A stretch of 8,796 bases of DNA from Endomicrobium sp. (GCA_031273645.1 JAISRM010000055.1:1-8796); one strand, 5' to 3'; shown: positions 1 through 7,308, counted from the stretch's first letter. A program made the numbers and translations. The notes: generated from the sequence alone by a model not told the origin.

Positions 1-1
1 T

Positions 2-463
2 TTTGATGAGTTTATTCTTTTTAATATTTATTTTCCAAACGGCGGAGCTTCCCCCGAAAGATTGCAGTATAAGCTTGATTTTTACGATTATTTTATAAAC
101 TATTTAAAAAAATTTAAGAATAAAAAAGTTTTTATCTGCGGAGATTACAATACCGCTCATTTCCCTCTTGATCTTGCAAGACCTAAAGAAAATGAAGGCA
201 ATTCCGGTTTTATGCCTGTGGAAAGAGAAAAGCTCGACGATCTTGTCAAAGCCGGATTTTTTGATACTTTCAGGCATTTTAATAAAGAGGGAGCAAATTA
301 CACGTGGTGGGATTATAAAACGGGAGCGCGCGCAAGAAACGTCGGCTGGAGAATAGATTATTTTTTTGCGTCAAACGCGGCTTTAAAAGAGCTTAAAGGC
401 GCGGGAATTGAAAAAGACGTTTTAGGTTCGGATCACTGTCCTGTGAGCGTAGATGTTTTTTAG
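2..463 (+). CDS. xth: Exonuclease III family protein, 3' part (5' end outside window)
   Basis: The frame is open from base 2, with in-frame residues FDEFILFNIYFPNG before the first start-like codon (TTG at 62), so the gene begins left of the window and 153 C-terminal residues are visible. The family removes nucleotides 3'->5' from duplex DNA and cuts at abasic sites in base excision repair, in the cytoplasm. Visible family landmarks in order are the NxYFPNG strand, the GDYNTAH motif (metal/phosphate-binding Asp and Asn), the ARPKEN...GFMPVER block, DTFRHFN, YTWWDY, the RNVGWRIDYFF segment with the catalytic Asp, and the terminal GSDHCPV with the active-site His. All key residues of this half are present, so it looks functional. 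The xth-type (rather than general endonuclease/phosphatase) call rests on the WWDY and WRIDYFF motifs. A lipoprotein gene follows after 16 bp on the same strand, probably co-transcribed. Confidence 0.93.
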   Translation, partial: FDEFILFNIYFPNGGASPERLQYKLDFYDYFINYLKKFKNKKVFICGDYNTAHFPLDLARPKENEGNSGFMPVEREKLDDLVKAGFFDTFRHFNKEGANYTWWDYKTGARARNVGWRIDYFFASNAALKELKGAGIEKDVLGSDHCPVSVDVF

Positions 464-479
464 TTTAACGGAATTTCAT

Positions 480-1895
480 ATGAGAAAAATACAGGCGTTA
501 ATCGTTTTTTTTATTTTTGCCGCGCTTGCATCGTCATGCGGCGGTATTTACGAACAAGAATCGGGCGGCAATCCTCTTTCAGACGCAGACGGCGATTCTA
601 AAATTATACGCGCTGCAAAAGACGCTTATGTTTTCGGGTTTCCTCTTGTTTACGGCGAAATTATGAAAACTTTTATGACAAACCCTCTGCCCGGAAGTTC
701 CAATAAGCCGGTAAATGTTTTTTCTCACGCGTCTGCTCCCGCCGACGATAAATTCAAAAATTTCCCCTATCCCGACAGGGATATGATTTATTCTTTTGTT
801 TGGATCGACGTTTCTAAAGAGCCGCTTTTATTTGAAATTCCTTTTTCTCAGCAGATAAATTCAAGTTTTGTAATATTTAACGCATGGTCAGATCTCATCG
901 CTTCTTCGCGCGCCGATTTTGCCGATGTGAAAAGAGTTTTCAGGTTTGCGGTTTCAGGTCCGGGCTGGGCGGGAACTTTGCCGGAAGGCTTTAAAGAAAT
1001 ACGTTCGCATACTTCTTCGGCTTTTTTTGTTTACGGCGTAAAGGTAAGTTCTTCGAGCGGTTTTTACGAAACGCTAAATAAGCACAGGCAGTCTTTTAAA
1101 ACGTCCCTTCTAAGCTCTTACGGAAAAATTTATATCGTGCAGAAAATGAAATACTCTTATAACGATTCTCTTTCAAAAGAGCCGCCTTTAAAGCAGATGC
1201 AGGCGCTGCCGGTAAGCGAATTTTTTAATATGCTCAATTCTCTTATGCTTTCAAATCCGCCTTTTGAACGCGACGCAGATACGCTTGACAATACTCTTGA
1301 CATAGGCGTAGCGCCCGGAATGCGTTTTGATCCGGAAATGTTTTCCGACGCAGTTATGAATGAAATCAAGTATCTTCCGGAACAGTTTTTTATAAGCGAT
1401 AACATTGTAAAAGACGGCGGGCAGGTATGGAATAAACTTCCGGAATTTAAAAACGGATCCGGCTATTATGCAAGAGCAAAAGCGGCTTTTAAAAATATTT
1501 CCGCAAGCATCGATCCGCAAGCTTTGCGCTTTATTGCCGTTTCCGACGCAGAAAACGCCGAACTTGACGCGCAGGCAAATAAATACCTGCTTCGTTTTTC
1601 AAAGAATAATTTTCCAAAAGCCGGAGTTTCGTGGACTGCCGCCGTCTATGACGCCGACGGCTTTTTAATCAAAAATCCCGCAAACAAATATTCTTTGGGA
1701 TATTTGAACAACTTAAAGAAAAATAAAGACGGGTCGGTTGATATTTTCATTCAAAAAACCTCTCCCGGAAAATCAAACGAAAGCAATTGGCTTGCCGCAA
1801 ACGGCGTTTTTAAAATTGTCTTAAAAATATCTCCCTCGCCCAGCGCCACCCCTTTCGACGAAACAAAACTCCCTGAAATAATGAAAAGAAAATAA
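480..1895 (+). CDS. DUF1254/DUF1214 domain lipoprotein
   Basis: A 471-residue protein. I chose the ATG at 480 rather than the frame's earlier start at 453, because it places a clean lipoprotein signal at the N-terminus (MRK, hydrophobic residues 5-17, then LASSC with Cys20) and removes an overlap with xth. ACGGAA at 468-473 is a weak ribosome binding site. Residues about 45-180 match the DUF1254 pattern: DAYVFGFPLVYGEIM, PVNVFSHA, PDRDMIYSFVWIDVSKEPL, and GPGWAGTLPEGF. Residues about 355-455 match DUF1214: YDADGFLIKNPANKYSLG, DGSVDIFIQKTSPG and ESNWLAA. The two domains occur together in many bacteria, usually exported, and their biochemical role is not established; I assign none. The -3 lipobox residue is Ala rather than the usual Leu, so lipidation at Cys20 is likely but not certain. 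The gene probably shares xth's transcript and ends at a strong hairpin 2 bp past the stop. Confidence 0.88.
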   Translation: MRKIQALIVFFIFAALASSCGGIYEQESGGNPLSDADGDSKIIRAAKDAYVFGFPLVYGEIMKTFMTNPLPGSSNKPVNVFSHASAPADDKFKNFPYPDRDMIYSFVWIDVSKEPLLFEIPFSQQINSSFVIFNAWSDLIASSRADFADVKRVFRFAVSGPGWAGTLPEGFKEIRSHTSSAFFVYGVKVSSSSGFYETLNKHRQSFKTSLLSSYGKIYIVQKMKYSYNDSLSKEPPLKQMQALPVSEFFNMLNSLMLSNPPFERDADTLDNTLDIGVAPGMRFDPEMFSDAVMNEIKYLPEQFFISDNIVKDGGQVWNKLPEFKNGSGYYARAKAAFKNISASIDPQALRFIAVSDAENAELDAQANKYLLRFSKNNFPKAGVSWTAAVYDADGFLIKNPANKYSLGYLNNLKKNKDGSVDIFIQKTSPGKSNESNWLAANGVFKIVLKISPSPSATPFDETKLPEIMKRK

Positions 1896-1896
1896 T

Positions 1897-1929
1897 AAAA
1901 AAAGACAGACGCAAAGTCTGCCTTTTTTT
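1897..1929. terminator. Bidirectional rho-independent terminator
   Basis: Seven A's (1897-1903), a stem CAGAC (1906-1910) / GTCTG (1916-1920) with loop GCAAA, an outer G-C pair across one A/C mismatch, then seven T's (1923-1929). The flanking A and T runs make it work on either strand, which fits its place between the converging lipoprotein gene and htpX. Confidence 0.87.
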
Positions 1930-1955
1930 ATTTGATTTAGCGTTTACGAACTAAC

Positions 1956-1983
1956 GATACCCGTTCTAATTACGAACGGTATC
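1956..1983. repeat. Inverted repeat over the htpX stop codon
   Basis: GATACCCGTTC (1956-1966) and GAACGGTATC (1974-1983) pair except for one bulged C, with a 7-base loop holding the htpX TAA. No T-run follows on either side, so it is not a standard terminator. It could protect the 3' end of the operon mRNA, or be a short duplication of the gene's last codons; I cannot tell which. Confidence 0.5.
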
Positions 1984-2962
1984 CGTCCATAGTTTCTAAA
2001 GCTTTTATTCTTTCTTCAATGGGCGGGTGCGTTGCGTAAAGTCCGGATAACTTTGCAAAGAGAGAATCTTTTTTATCTGCGGCAAGAGGGTTTGCTATGC
2101 ACAATGCCGATATAGTTTGTTTGTCGTTTAAAGTTTTAACCGTAGAATTTCTTGATATTTTTCTTAAAGCGTTTGCAAGACCGGCGGGATTTCTCGTTAT
2201 CAGCGCCGCCGTGGCGTCTGCCTGAAATTCCCTCGTTCTTGAAACTGCAAGCTGTATAAGCGGGGCTACGAGATAACCGTGAATATAAAAAGCTGCGGCA
2301 AGAGCTATCATGATGATCTGCCCGTTATTGTTCTTACTGTTTTTACTTCTTGAACTTAACCCCATTCTCAAAAGAATTTCGGCAACGATAGTTGAAACGC
2401 TTATGCATGCAACCATTATAAGCATAAGGCGTATGTCTCTATTGCCTATATGCGACATTTCGTGGGCGATAACTCCTTCAAGCTCGGATTTTTCAAGCCT
2501 GTTGATTATGCCTTTTGTAAGAACGACATAAGAATGCTTGGGGTCTCTTCCCGTTGCAAAAGCGTTTAAAGAATCGTCGTTAATAGCATAAACTTTAGGC
2601 ATAGGAAGACCTGCGGTTATGGCTATGTTTTCAACGATTCTTAAAATTTCTTTTTCTCCGGACGTATTAGACGTAAGCTGTTTTGCGCCGGCAGTGTGAA
2701 GTATAAAGTTCTGCCCGAAATAATAACTTATTAGAACCCAGATTATTGATATTATTGAAACTAAAGGCAAAACGATTATCGCTATGGAATTTGCAGAATC
2801 GAGAGCTGAAACGTTGTTTTGATCAGGGTTTGACGAAAAACCGCCTACAAGCAGTAAAACGAGATAAACTACAATCACAAGGCTTACCGGAAACAAAACC
2901 ATAAGCAAAACGGTTTTTCTTTTGGTTGAATCTATAAAATCGTAAGTCGTTATTTTAGCCAT
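1970..2962 (-). CDS. htpX: HtpX-like M48 family membrane metalloprotease
   Basis: A 330-residue zinc protease of the inner membrane, whose family degrades damaged or misassembled membrane proteins. Residues about 17-40 and 60-80 are two N-terminal membrane spans; the zinc site is HEMSH at 167-171 with the third ligand Glu245 in REFQADA; hydrophobic stretches at about 177-198 and 214-238 lie between them, as in HtpX. The THPPIEERI motif near residue 311 is the usual family C-terminus. It is somewhat longer than the ~290 residues typical of HtpX, the excess being in the loop between the first two spans (about 41-58) and the SRSKNSKNNN linker (about 204-213). The start at 2962 has AGGA 4 bases upstream. 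It is the last gene of the operon, 32 bp after lemA; lemA-htpX pairing is frequent in bacteria and supports both calls. I use the symbol for the family, not to claim orthology to E. coli HtpX. Confidence 0.93.
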   Translation of the reverse strand: MAKITTYDFIDSTKRKTVLLMVLFPVSLVIVVYLVLLLVGGFSSNPDQNNVSALDSANSIAIIVLPLVSIISIIWVLISYYFGQNFILHTAGAKQLTSNTSGEKEILRIVENIAITAGLPMPKVYAINDDSLNAFATGRDPKHSYVVLTKGIINRLEKSELEGVIAHEMSHIGNRDIRLMLIMVACISVSTIVAEILLRMGLSSRSKNSKNNNGQIIMIALAAAFYIHGYLVAPLIQLAVSRTREFQADATAALITRNPAGLANALRKISRNSTVKTLNDKQTISALCIANPLAADKKDSLFAKLSGLYATHPPIEERIKALETMDGYRS

Positions 2963-2994
2963 AATATCCTATTTGTAAATCAATGATTTTAAAG

Positions 2995-3573
2995 TTAAAA
3001 AGATATTTTTACGGCCTGTCTTGCCGCCTGTTCGTTTTCGTCGAGTTTAAAAAATTCCTGTTTTTCAAAACCGAACATTCTTCCGACTATATTGCTTGGA
3101 AACATTTCAAGCTTTGTGTTAATTGCAAGGACGTTTGAATTGTAAAATCTTCTGCTGGCCTGTATTTTGTTTTCGGTGTCGCTAAGCTCTCTTTGAAGTT
3201 CTAAAAAGTTTTCGTTTGCTTTAAGATTTGGATAATTTTCAGACAGCGCAAAAAGCGATTTTAACGTTCCGCTAAGCATGTTTTCGGCTTTTGCTTTGTC
3301 GTCCATAGTGCCGTTGCTTGCCATAGCCATATTTCTTGCCTGAATGACGGCTTCAAGAGTATTTCTCTCGTGGGAGGCGTACCCTTTAACTATTTCAACG
3401 AGATTGGGTATAAGATCATAACGGCGTTTCATCTGAACTTCTATGTCGCTCCACGCTTCTTTCACCCTGTTTTTTAACGCGACAAAAGCGTTGTACGTTA
3501 CAAGCAGATACAAGGCGACTATGATCGCTACAAACAAAAGTATTCCTACAAAAGCCAAAAGAATTGTTGCCAT
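2995..3573 (-). CDS. lemA: LemA family membrane protein
   Basis: A 192-residue protein with one N-terminal membrane span (about residues 4-26) and a helical, probably coiled-coil, body. LemA hallmarks are present: YNAFVALKNRVKEAWSDIEVQMKRRYDLIPNLVEIVKGYASHE (about 27-69), the NLKANENFLELQRELSDTENKIQASRRFYN block (about 116-145), and the terminal FPSNIVGRMFGF...EFFKLDE. The family's molecular function is unsettled; it commonly travels with M48 proteases, as here. Its ATG directly abuts the upstream gene's TAA, and AAGGAG lies 8 bases before the start inside that gene, pointing to tight co-expression and possible translational coupling. Confidence 0.94.
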   Translation of the reverse strand: MATILLAFVGILLFVAIIVALYLLVTYNAFVALKNRVKEAWSDIEVQMKRRYDLIPNLVEIVKGYASHERNTLEAVIQARNMAMASNGTMDDKAKAENMLSGTLKSLFALSENYPNLKANENFLELQRELSDTENKIQASRRFYNSNVLAINTKLEMFPSNIVGRMFGFEKQEFFKLDENEQAARQAVKISF

Positions 3574-5574
3574 TTATTGCTCTCCTTTTGCGGTCTGTTT
3601 TAAGTATGCGTCGGCGGCAGACAGCGTTTTTTTATAATATTCAAGCATTTGAACATGCTGTAAAGTTTGCGGACAATATTTTAGCATTTTTGTTTCGTCA
3701 TTAAAATCAAAATATAAAGTTTCGCCGGTATTTATGTTAAATGAAACCGCTTTGTCCTGCGACAGTATAAAACCTTCGCTGTTAAAAGCTATATTGGGTT
3801 TGTCATTATTTAAAAGGCTTGTTCCGGCCGACACATAATTTACCGACGATAAAGAAAGATCGTATAAAGTCGGCGCTATATCCGTATGAGAGCCGGCAGT
3901 TTGAAGATCAAAATCTTTCTTTAAACTTTCCGGCATATAAATGTAGAGGGGAACGGCGTATCTTTTAAATAATTCTTCAGGGGTCTGAGCGTAAATTTCC
4001 CTTAAATTATGATCTCCCGTAATTACCACTATCGTATTTTTTGAAAATTCGGATTTTTTTATTTCGTCAAGAAACTTTGCGGCCTGTCTGTTTGCAAACT
4101 GATAGCTTTCAAATATTTTTTCGGGATATTTTTCTTCCGGCATCATTTGTTTTACGTCTTTAGGAATTTCAAGCGGAAGCGGTTTATTGTAGGGCGGCGT
4201 ATAATAAGGAGGATGAGTGCCTGTTGATAAAGCGTAAATCAGTTTTGGTTTGTCTCCGCCGTTTTTCAGTTCTCTAAGAACTATTTCAAAAAACTGCGCG
4301 TCGTTTATGCCCCACTCGTGCCTATATTCGTTTTTTATGCTGCCTTCTCCGTAAGTTTCGTCAAACCCCTGCGCTTTTAAAAAATTTTCAATGCCCCGCC
4401 AATTCAGGCTGCCTCCGTAAACCGCTTTTGTCGCATATCCGGCTTTTTTATACACGGCGGCAAAAGCGCTTGAAAAATGATGAAAAGCTTTAGGCGTCTG
4501 CGTGATTTGCATGGCAAAAGGTCTTTGCGGCATATTTAAAACCGTCGATTCAATGGCATGTATGGTAATTCTTCCTGCGGCAAGAAAATTGTAAAGAACG
4601 GTATCTTGTTCAAAGTGTGTTTTTAATTCGCCTAAAACGTCGAAAGTTTGGCTGTTATATAAGACGGGAAGTTCTCCGAAACTTTCCATAATTATAAAAA
4701 CTACATTTGGTTTTATTTCCTGCGCGGCTTTGTTTTCCTGCGATATTTTGTTAAACATCGACGGATTAACGTCTTCCTGAGGCGCTCCTAATTTTGAGGC
4801 TATGTTTATTTTGTCCCCGCTTGCTTCCATTTTTGCAGATATTGCGTCAAAAAAAGAGTGCAGGCTTGAAATTGCGGTTTTATTGATAAAAGAATTTGAT
4901 GATATCTGCGTGTAAAAAGTTCCCAGCGGAAACATTGAAACAGTTCCTCTTGCAAATAAAAAAGTTAAGAAGGCAACCGTTAAAACTATCGCCGCTTTAA
5001 AAGCCGCGCGCCAAAAATCAGTGTCTATAATGCAGTGTTTTGACGTCATTATCTTATATGTAAAAGAGCTTAGTTTGTATATGACGAAACTTATAATAAT
5101 AAGAGAGATCAATGCGGTTAAAAAACGGTAGTCTTTTGCAATAGTTTTTATCAATGCGGCGGTATCGTCGGTAAAAAAATCAAACAAAAGAATGTTTAAA
5201 TGTTCGTTAAAATATGTGTAAAACCCCATATCCACAAAATTTAAAAAAGCAATCAGAGTGAATGCAAACCAATAGTAAAAGCGCAACGCAAAAGCGGCGG
5301 CTTTAAAAGCTTTGTAACTTTTAAAAAACAGCAATATTGTAAGAATGAGAATTACAATAGAATTTACATAAGCCAATACCGACAGGTCAAACCTAAGCCC
5401 AAGCCAAAATGCTTTCAAGACGTCAAAATACAGCCCGTTAAAACTTTGCGAGCCTGAAAAATGAAAAAAGAAAAAAATTCTGTAAACCGTCATTGCGGCA
5501 AGAACTGCGGCGTTGACGGGAATTATTTTTAAAAGACAATCAAAATATTTTTCAAAGCCATACTGTTTAATCAT
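3574..5574 (-). CDS. LtaS/OpgB-like sulfatase-fold membrane phosphotransferase
   Basis: A 666-residue protein with about five N-terminal membrane spans (roughly 12-36, 55-84, 90-115, 150-170, 190-208) and an external alkaline-phosphatase/sulfatase-fold domain from about 288. Metal and catalytic positions of the lipoteichoic acid synthase-like group are visible: Glu297 in VVFIIMESFGE, nucleophile Thr337 in GRITIHAIES, the WGIND motif at 421-425, His454 in GTHPPYY, and Asp521-His522 in TGDHN. Spacing from the Thr to the following Glu matches the RTVxGLEA subgroup found in many Gram-negatives. Such enzymes move phosphoglycerol or phosphoethanolamine from a lipid to envelope glycans or lipids; the substrate here cannot be read. 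The ATG at 5574 has no good close ribosome binding site (an AAGGA is about 15 bases away), unlike lemA downstream. It is the first gene of the operon with lemA and htpX, suggesting an envelope-maintenance unit. Confidence 0.9.
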   Translation of the reverse strand: MIKQYGFEKYFDCLLKIIPVNAAVLAAMTVYRIFFFFHFSGSQSFNGLYFDVLKAFWLGLRFDLSVLAYVNSIVILILTILLFFKSYKAFKAAAFALRFYYWFAFTLIAFLNFVDMGFYTYFNEHLNILLFDFFTDDTAALIKTIAKDYRFLTALISLIIISFVIYKLSSFTYKIMTSKHCIIDTDFWRAAFKAAIVLTVAFLTFLFARGTVSMFPLGTFYTQISSNSFINKTAISSLHSFFDAISAKMEASGDKINIASKLGAPQEDVNPSMFNKISQENKAAQEIKPNVVFIIMESFGELPVLYNSQTFDVLGELKTHFEQDTVLYNFLAAGRITIHAIESTVLNMPQRPFAMQITQTPKAFHHFSSAFAAVYKKAGYATKAVYGGSLNWRGIENFLKAQGFDETYGEGSIKNEYRHEWGINDAQFFEIVLRELKNGGDKPKLIYALSTGTHPPYYTPPYNKPLPLEIPKDVKQMMPEEKYPEKIFESYQFANRQAAKFLDEIKKSEFSKNTIVVITGDHNLREIYAQTPEELFKRYAVPLYIYMPESLKKDFDLQTAGSHTDIAPTLYDLSLSSVNYVSAGTSLLNNDKPNIAFNSEGFILSQDKAVSFNINTGETLYFDFNDETKMLKYCPQTLQHVQMLEYYKKTLSAADAYLKQTAKGEQ
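3582..3587 (-). promoter_or_regulatory. Strong ribosome binding site of lemA inside the sulfatase gene
   Basis: On the minus strand AAGGAG sits 8 bases before the lemA ATG and encodes the penultimate residues (KGEQ) of the upstream sulfatase. Stop and start read TAAATG, with no bases between. It is by far the best binding site in the operon and may allow lemA to be translated more than its neighbours. Confidence 0.8.
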
Positions 5575-5771
5575 TATTTTTAAGGTATATTCCTTTTTTT
5601 AATTTTAAATTCAAACTTTGATCGCAACCGCGCAAGCGGGTCATTTGCAATCGGCTCCATACAAATCAATATACTAAAAAATATACCTAATTTAAAGCAG
5701 CGCTATATTTTAAACAAATGAAGTTTTGCGGCAAATAATTGTTAACATAAATTCCGCAGCATCTGTAGGCA
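5575..5771. other. Gene-free upstream region of the sulfatase operon
   Basis: Part of the 605-bp gap before the abiEi-like gene. It must hold the operon promoter on the minus strand, but several AT-rich candidates exist and none stands out. AGGTATATT (5583-5591) and its complement AATATACCT (5690-5698) are about 100 bp apart in inverted orientation, and CCGC-gcaa-GCGG near 5628-5639 is a small hairpin. No open frame with a ribosome binding site was seen. Confidence 0.5.
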
Positions 5772-5786
5772 ACAGACTTCGTCTGT
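5772..5786. repeat. ACAGAC-ttc-GTCTGT hairpin, left flank of repeat copy A
   Basis: A perfect 6-bp stem with a 3-base loop, 5 bp outside the left end of copy A. The same stem recurs at 7058, 8447 and 8671, and in changed form at 5999. Confidence 0.75.
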
Positions 5787-5791
5787 GTTTT

Positions 5792-5960
5792 GTCATTCCC
5801 GCATTTTTAATATTTTTTCTTCCTAAGCAGCCTGCACTCGAGTGTTTTTATCGGGTGGGAATCCAAGTTTGATAAAATTTTTTTAACATTGTGTTTTTAA
5901 AAAGAATAATGTGAGAGACTATTAATAATAAACATGGATTCCCATTTTCATGGGAATGAC
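5792..5960. repeat. dRS3-like nested palindromic element, copy A (169 bp)
   Basis: Bounded by GTCATTCCC and its complement GGGAATGAC. Inside, complementary blocks nest: TGGGAATCCAAGTTT (5856-5870) pairs with AAACATGGATTCCCA (5930-5944) at all but one position, and ACATT (5886-5890) pairs with AATGT (5908-5912), so the middle can fold back on itself. The right end (5938-5957) is ATTCCC-attttcat-GGGAAT, a perfect 8-bp stem with a 4-base loop. In the left end the corresponding loop is replaced by 53 bp (5804-5856). No open frame or transposase is present; it behaves like a miniature mobile or REP-type element. Copy C is nearly the same along its length. Confidence 0.85.
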
Positions 5961-5998
5961 AGGCACAAACAAAACAGACGCTGTCCGTGTTCCATAAA

Positions 5999-6033
5999 AT
6001 AGACGAAGTCTATCCCATTTTCATGGGAATGAC
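5999..6033. repeat. Solo repeat end with altered hairpin
   Basis: ATAGAC-gaa-GTCTAT (5999-6013) overlaps an almost complete copy of the right-end palindrome, ATCCC-attttcat-GGGAAT, followed by GAC (to 6033). Compared with the other hairpins the second pair has changed from C-G to T-A on both sides, so pairing is kept. The element body is missing. Confidence 0.7.
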
Positions 6034-6118
6034 AAAACTTGAACAAACAATTTATAAAAGAAAGTTGGAGGCAGAAAATAGTTTTGGAATAGGGGAATAA
6101 AATAGTTATAGAATGTTC

Positions 6119-6148
6119 TTGACACCCCCTCAATGTATAATGTATATT
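6119..6148 (+). promoter_or_regulatory. Likely sigma-70 type promoter of the abiEi-like gene
   Basis: TTGACA (6119-6124) is a perfect -35 box and TATATT (6143-6148) a good -10 at 18 bp. A consensus TATAAT at 6136-6141 is too close for this -35. TGTATA occurs twice here (6134-6139 and 6141-6146), which could serve an autoregulator, as AbiEi proteins repress their own promoters; that is inference. The gene has its own promoter just inside the repeat-bounded segment. Confidence 0.6.
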
Positions 6149-6167
6149 TATTAATAGAAAGTAATAT

Positions 6168-6173
6168 AAAGGA
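6168..6173 (+). promoter_or_regulatory. Ribosome binding site of the abiEi-like gene
   Basis: AAAGGA six bases before the ATG at 6180, which supports that start. Confidence 0.7.
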
Positions 6174-6179
6174 TTACTT

Positions 6180-6965
6180 ATGAATAATATAAATACATTT
6201 AACACTTTTGGTAAAAATGAAGTTGGCATAATAGCAAGATTATCTTACTATGATAAAGATATAATTTCTTTTGAAGAGTTAAAAAGTTATATGCCTGTAG
6301 GTTATAAATATGTAAAACAAGCGATTTACAATCTGAAAAAGAAAAAAATATTAACTCCTATTAAGAGAGGGATATATTCTTTTAATCCTATATGGTCTTT
6401 GCCTTCCGGAAAACAAATAAATGCCCTAAAAATAGGGAATGCTTTTTTCTCAAATAAAAATTATTATGTCGGTTATTATAATATGTTTAATTTTTATGGA
6501 CTAACTGAACAAATGCCAAAAACAACATTTATTTTAAATAAAAAGATATCAGCAACAAAAATAATCAACGGATTAGAATTTAAGTTTATTAAATTGAAAG
6601 AAGAATTTTTTTACGGTATAACAGAAATAGAAATAGATGGAGAAAAAGTAAAAGCAAGCGATAAAGAAAGAACCATGTTAGATTTTATAGATTATTGGAA
6701 TTTTAGCCAAGCAAAAGAAAAAATAATTGAAATAATTAAAAATCGCAAATGCAATATTCAAAAATTTATAGAGTATGCTGTTCTTTTCCCTAAGGTCAAA
6801 ATTCGTAAATTTGCAGGCATGCTGTTAGATGAGGCAGGCGTTGACGAAAAAGCAACAAAAGATTTATACAAATCTATAAAAGACACAGCTTTAATATCAA
6901 CTTCACGCTTTTCAAGACGAGGGAAAAAAAATAAAAAATGGGGAGCTATAGTTAATGATAAATAA
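6180..6965 (+). CDS. AbiEi-type (type IV antitoxin family) winged-helix protein, no toxin partner
   Basis: A 261-residue protein. Residues 1-66 form a winged-helix DNA-binding region ending in the family's wing motif IKRGIYSF. The body has family landmarks YYVGYYNMFNFYGLTEQMP (about 95-113) and a basic/acidic block with SDKERTMLDFIDYW (160-173), then a helical C-terminus with basic end SRRGKKNKK. AbiEi proteins are transcriptional autorepressors and antitoxins for the AbiEii nucleotidyltransferase, together giving phage abortive infection. No AbiEii gene follows: the stop codon is 6 bp from a repeat half-copy, and there is no such frame up to the window end. It is much more AT-rich than neighbours: the 60-base blocks at 6181 and 6301 hold 14 and 13 G+C, against 25 in a sulfatase block at 4321. 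That, and the flanking direct repeats, suggest acquisition by transfer. Function as a stand-alone regulator is possible; family call is good, exact role unknown. Confidence 0.82.
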   Translation: MNNINTFNTFGKNEVGIIARLSYYDKDIISFEELKSYMPVGYKYVKQAIYNLKKKKILTPIKRGIYSFNPIWSLPSGKQINALKIGNAFFSNKNYYVGYYNMFNFYGLTEQMPKTTFILNKKISATKIINGLEFKFIKLKEEFFYGITEIEIDGEKVKASDKERTMLDFIDYWNFSQAKEKIIEIIKNRKCNIQKFIEYAVLFPKVKIRKFAGMLLDEAGVDEKATKDLYKSIKDTALISTSRFSRRGKKNKKWGAIVNDK

Positions 6966-6971
6966 GACAGA

Positions 6972-7044
6972 GTGTTTTTAAAAAGAAATAATGTTAGAAA
7001 ATATATTAATAATAAACATGGCTTCCCATTTTCATGGGAATGAC
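6972..7044. repeat. Right half of the nested palindromic element (B1)
   Basis: Corresponds to 5891-5960 of copy A from GTGTTTTTAAAAAG onward and ends at the same GGGAATGAC; similarity continues through the outer flank to about 7069. The left half is missing. The right-end palindrome (7022-7041) has one arm change. It starts 6 bp after the abiEi-like stop codon, in the same orientation as copy A. Its 7-bp stem-loop could help end that gene's transcript, but no T-run follows. Confidence 0.8.
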
Positions 7045-7057
7045 AGGCACAAACAAA

Positions 7058-7072
7058 ACAGACGCTGTCTGT
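7058..7072. repeat. ACAGAC-gct-GTCTGT hairpin between B1 and B2
   Basis: The same 6-bp stem as at 5772 with a different loop; it is followed by five T's (7072-7076), so of all copies this one most resembles a terminator for the + strand gene before it. The stem is short, so this is tentative. Confidence 0.6.
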
Positions 7073-7082
7073 TTTTAAGTTT

Positions 7083-7240
7083 GTCATTCCCGCGTTTTTA
7101 ATATTTGTTCTTCCTAAGCAGCCTGCGCCCGAATGTTTTTATCGGGTGGGAATCCAAGTTTAAATAAAATTATTTCAATACATAATGAAATGTAATTTTA
7201 TAAACAACAACGTGGATTCTCATTTTCATGGGTTGATGAC
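7083..7240. repeat. dRS3-like nested palindromic element, diverged copy B2 (158 bp)
   Basis: The left end (GTCATTCCCGCG, 53-bp loop segment 7095-7147, GGGAATCCAAGTTT) is close to copies A and C. The middle (about 7163-7208) is different sequence, and the right end is decayed: GTGGATTCT and ATGGGTTGATGAC stand where the others have GGATTCCC and GGGAATGAC. It looks like an older copy or a join between two copies. Confidence 0.75.
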
Positions 7241-7308
7241 AGGCAAAGACATGGAATTGACAGACGAAGAAGTTATGGATGATGAATGACGACGAGTGTT
7301 TTTGTTTT

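Noticed and set aside
453..479. Upstream start (TTG/GTG-type region at 453) for the lipoprotein gene
   Set aside because: It would overlap xth and place nine extra residues before a clean lipoprotein signal that begins at the ATG at 480.
5575..5771. A specific promoter for the sulfatase operon
   Set aside because: Several AT-rich -35/-10 pairings are possible on the minus strand and none is clearly better, so no site is called.
5792..5960. Insertion sequence with its own transposase
   Set aside because: No element copy holds an open frame of useful length; any mobility would need an enzyme from elsewhere.
5948..6229. Minus-strand open frame opposite the abiEi-like gene start
   Set aside because: It covers repeat sequence, the promoter and the start of the better-supported gene, with no family resemblance.
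6758..7087. Minus-strand open frame over the abiEi-like 3' end
   Set aside because: Part shadow of the coding strand, part repeat (HSHENG comes from the palindrome); no motif seen.
7185..7289. 34-codon open frame on the + strand running out of repeat copy B2
   Set aside because: Starts inside a decayed repeat, has no ribosome binding site and a composition shaped by the repeat (DSHFHG comes from the palindrome).
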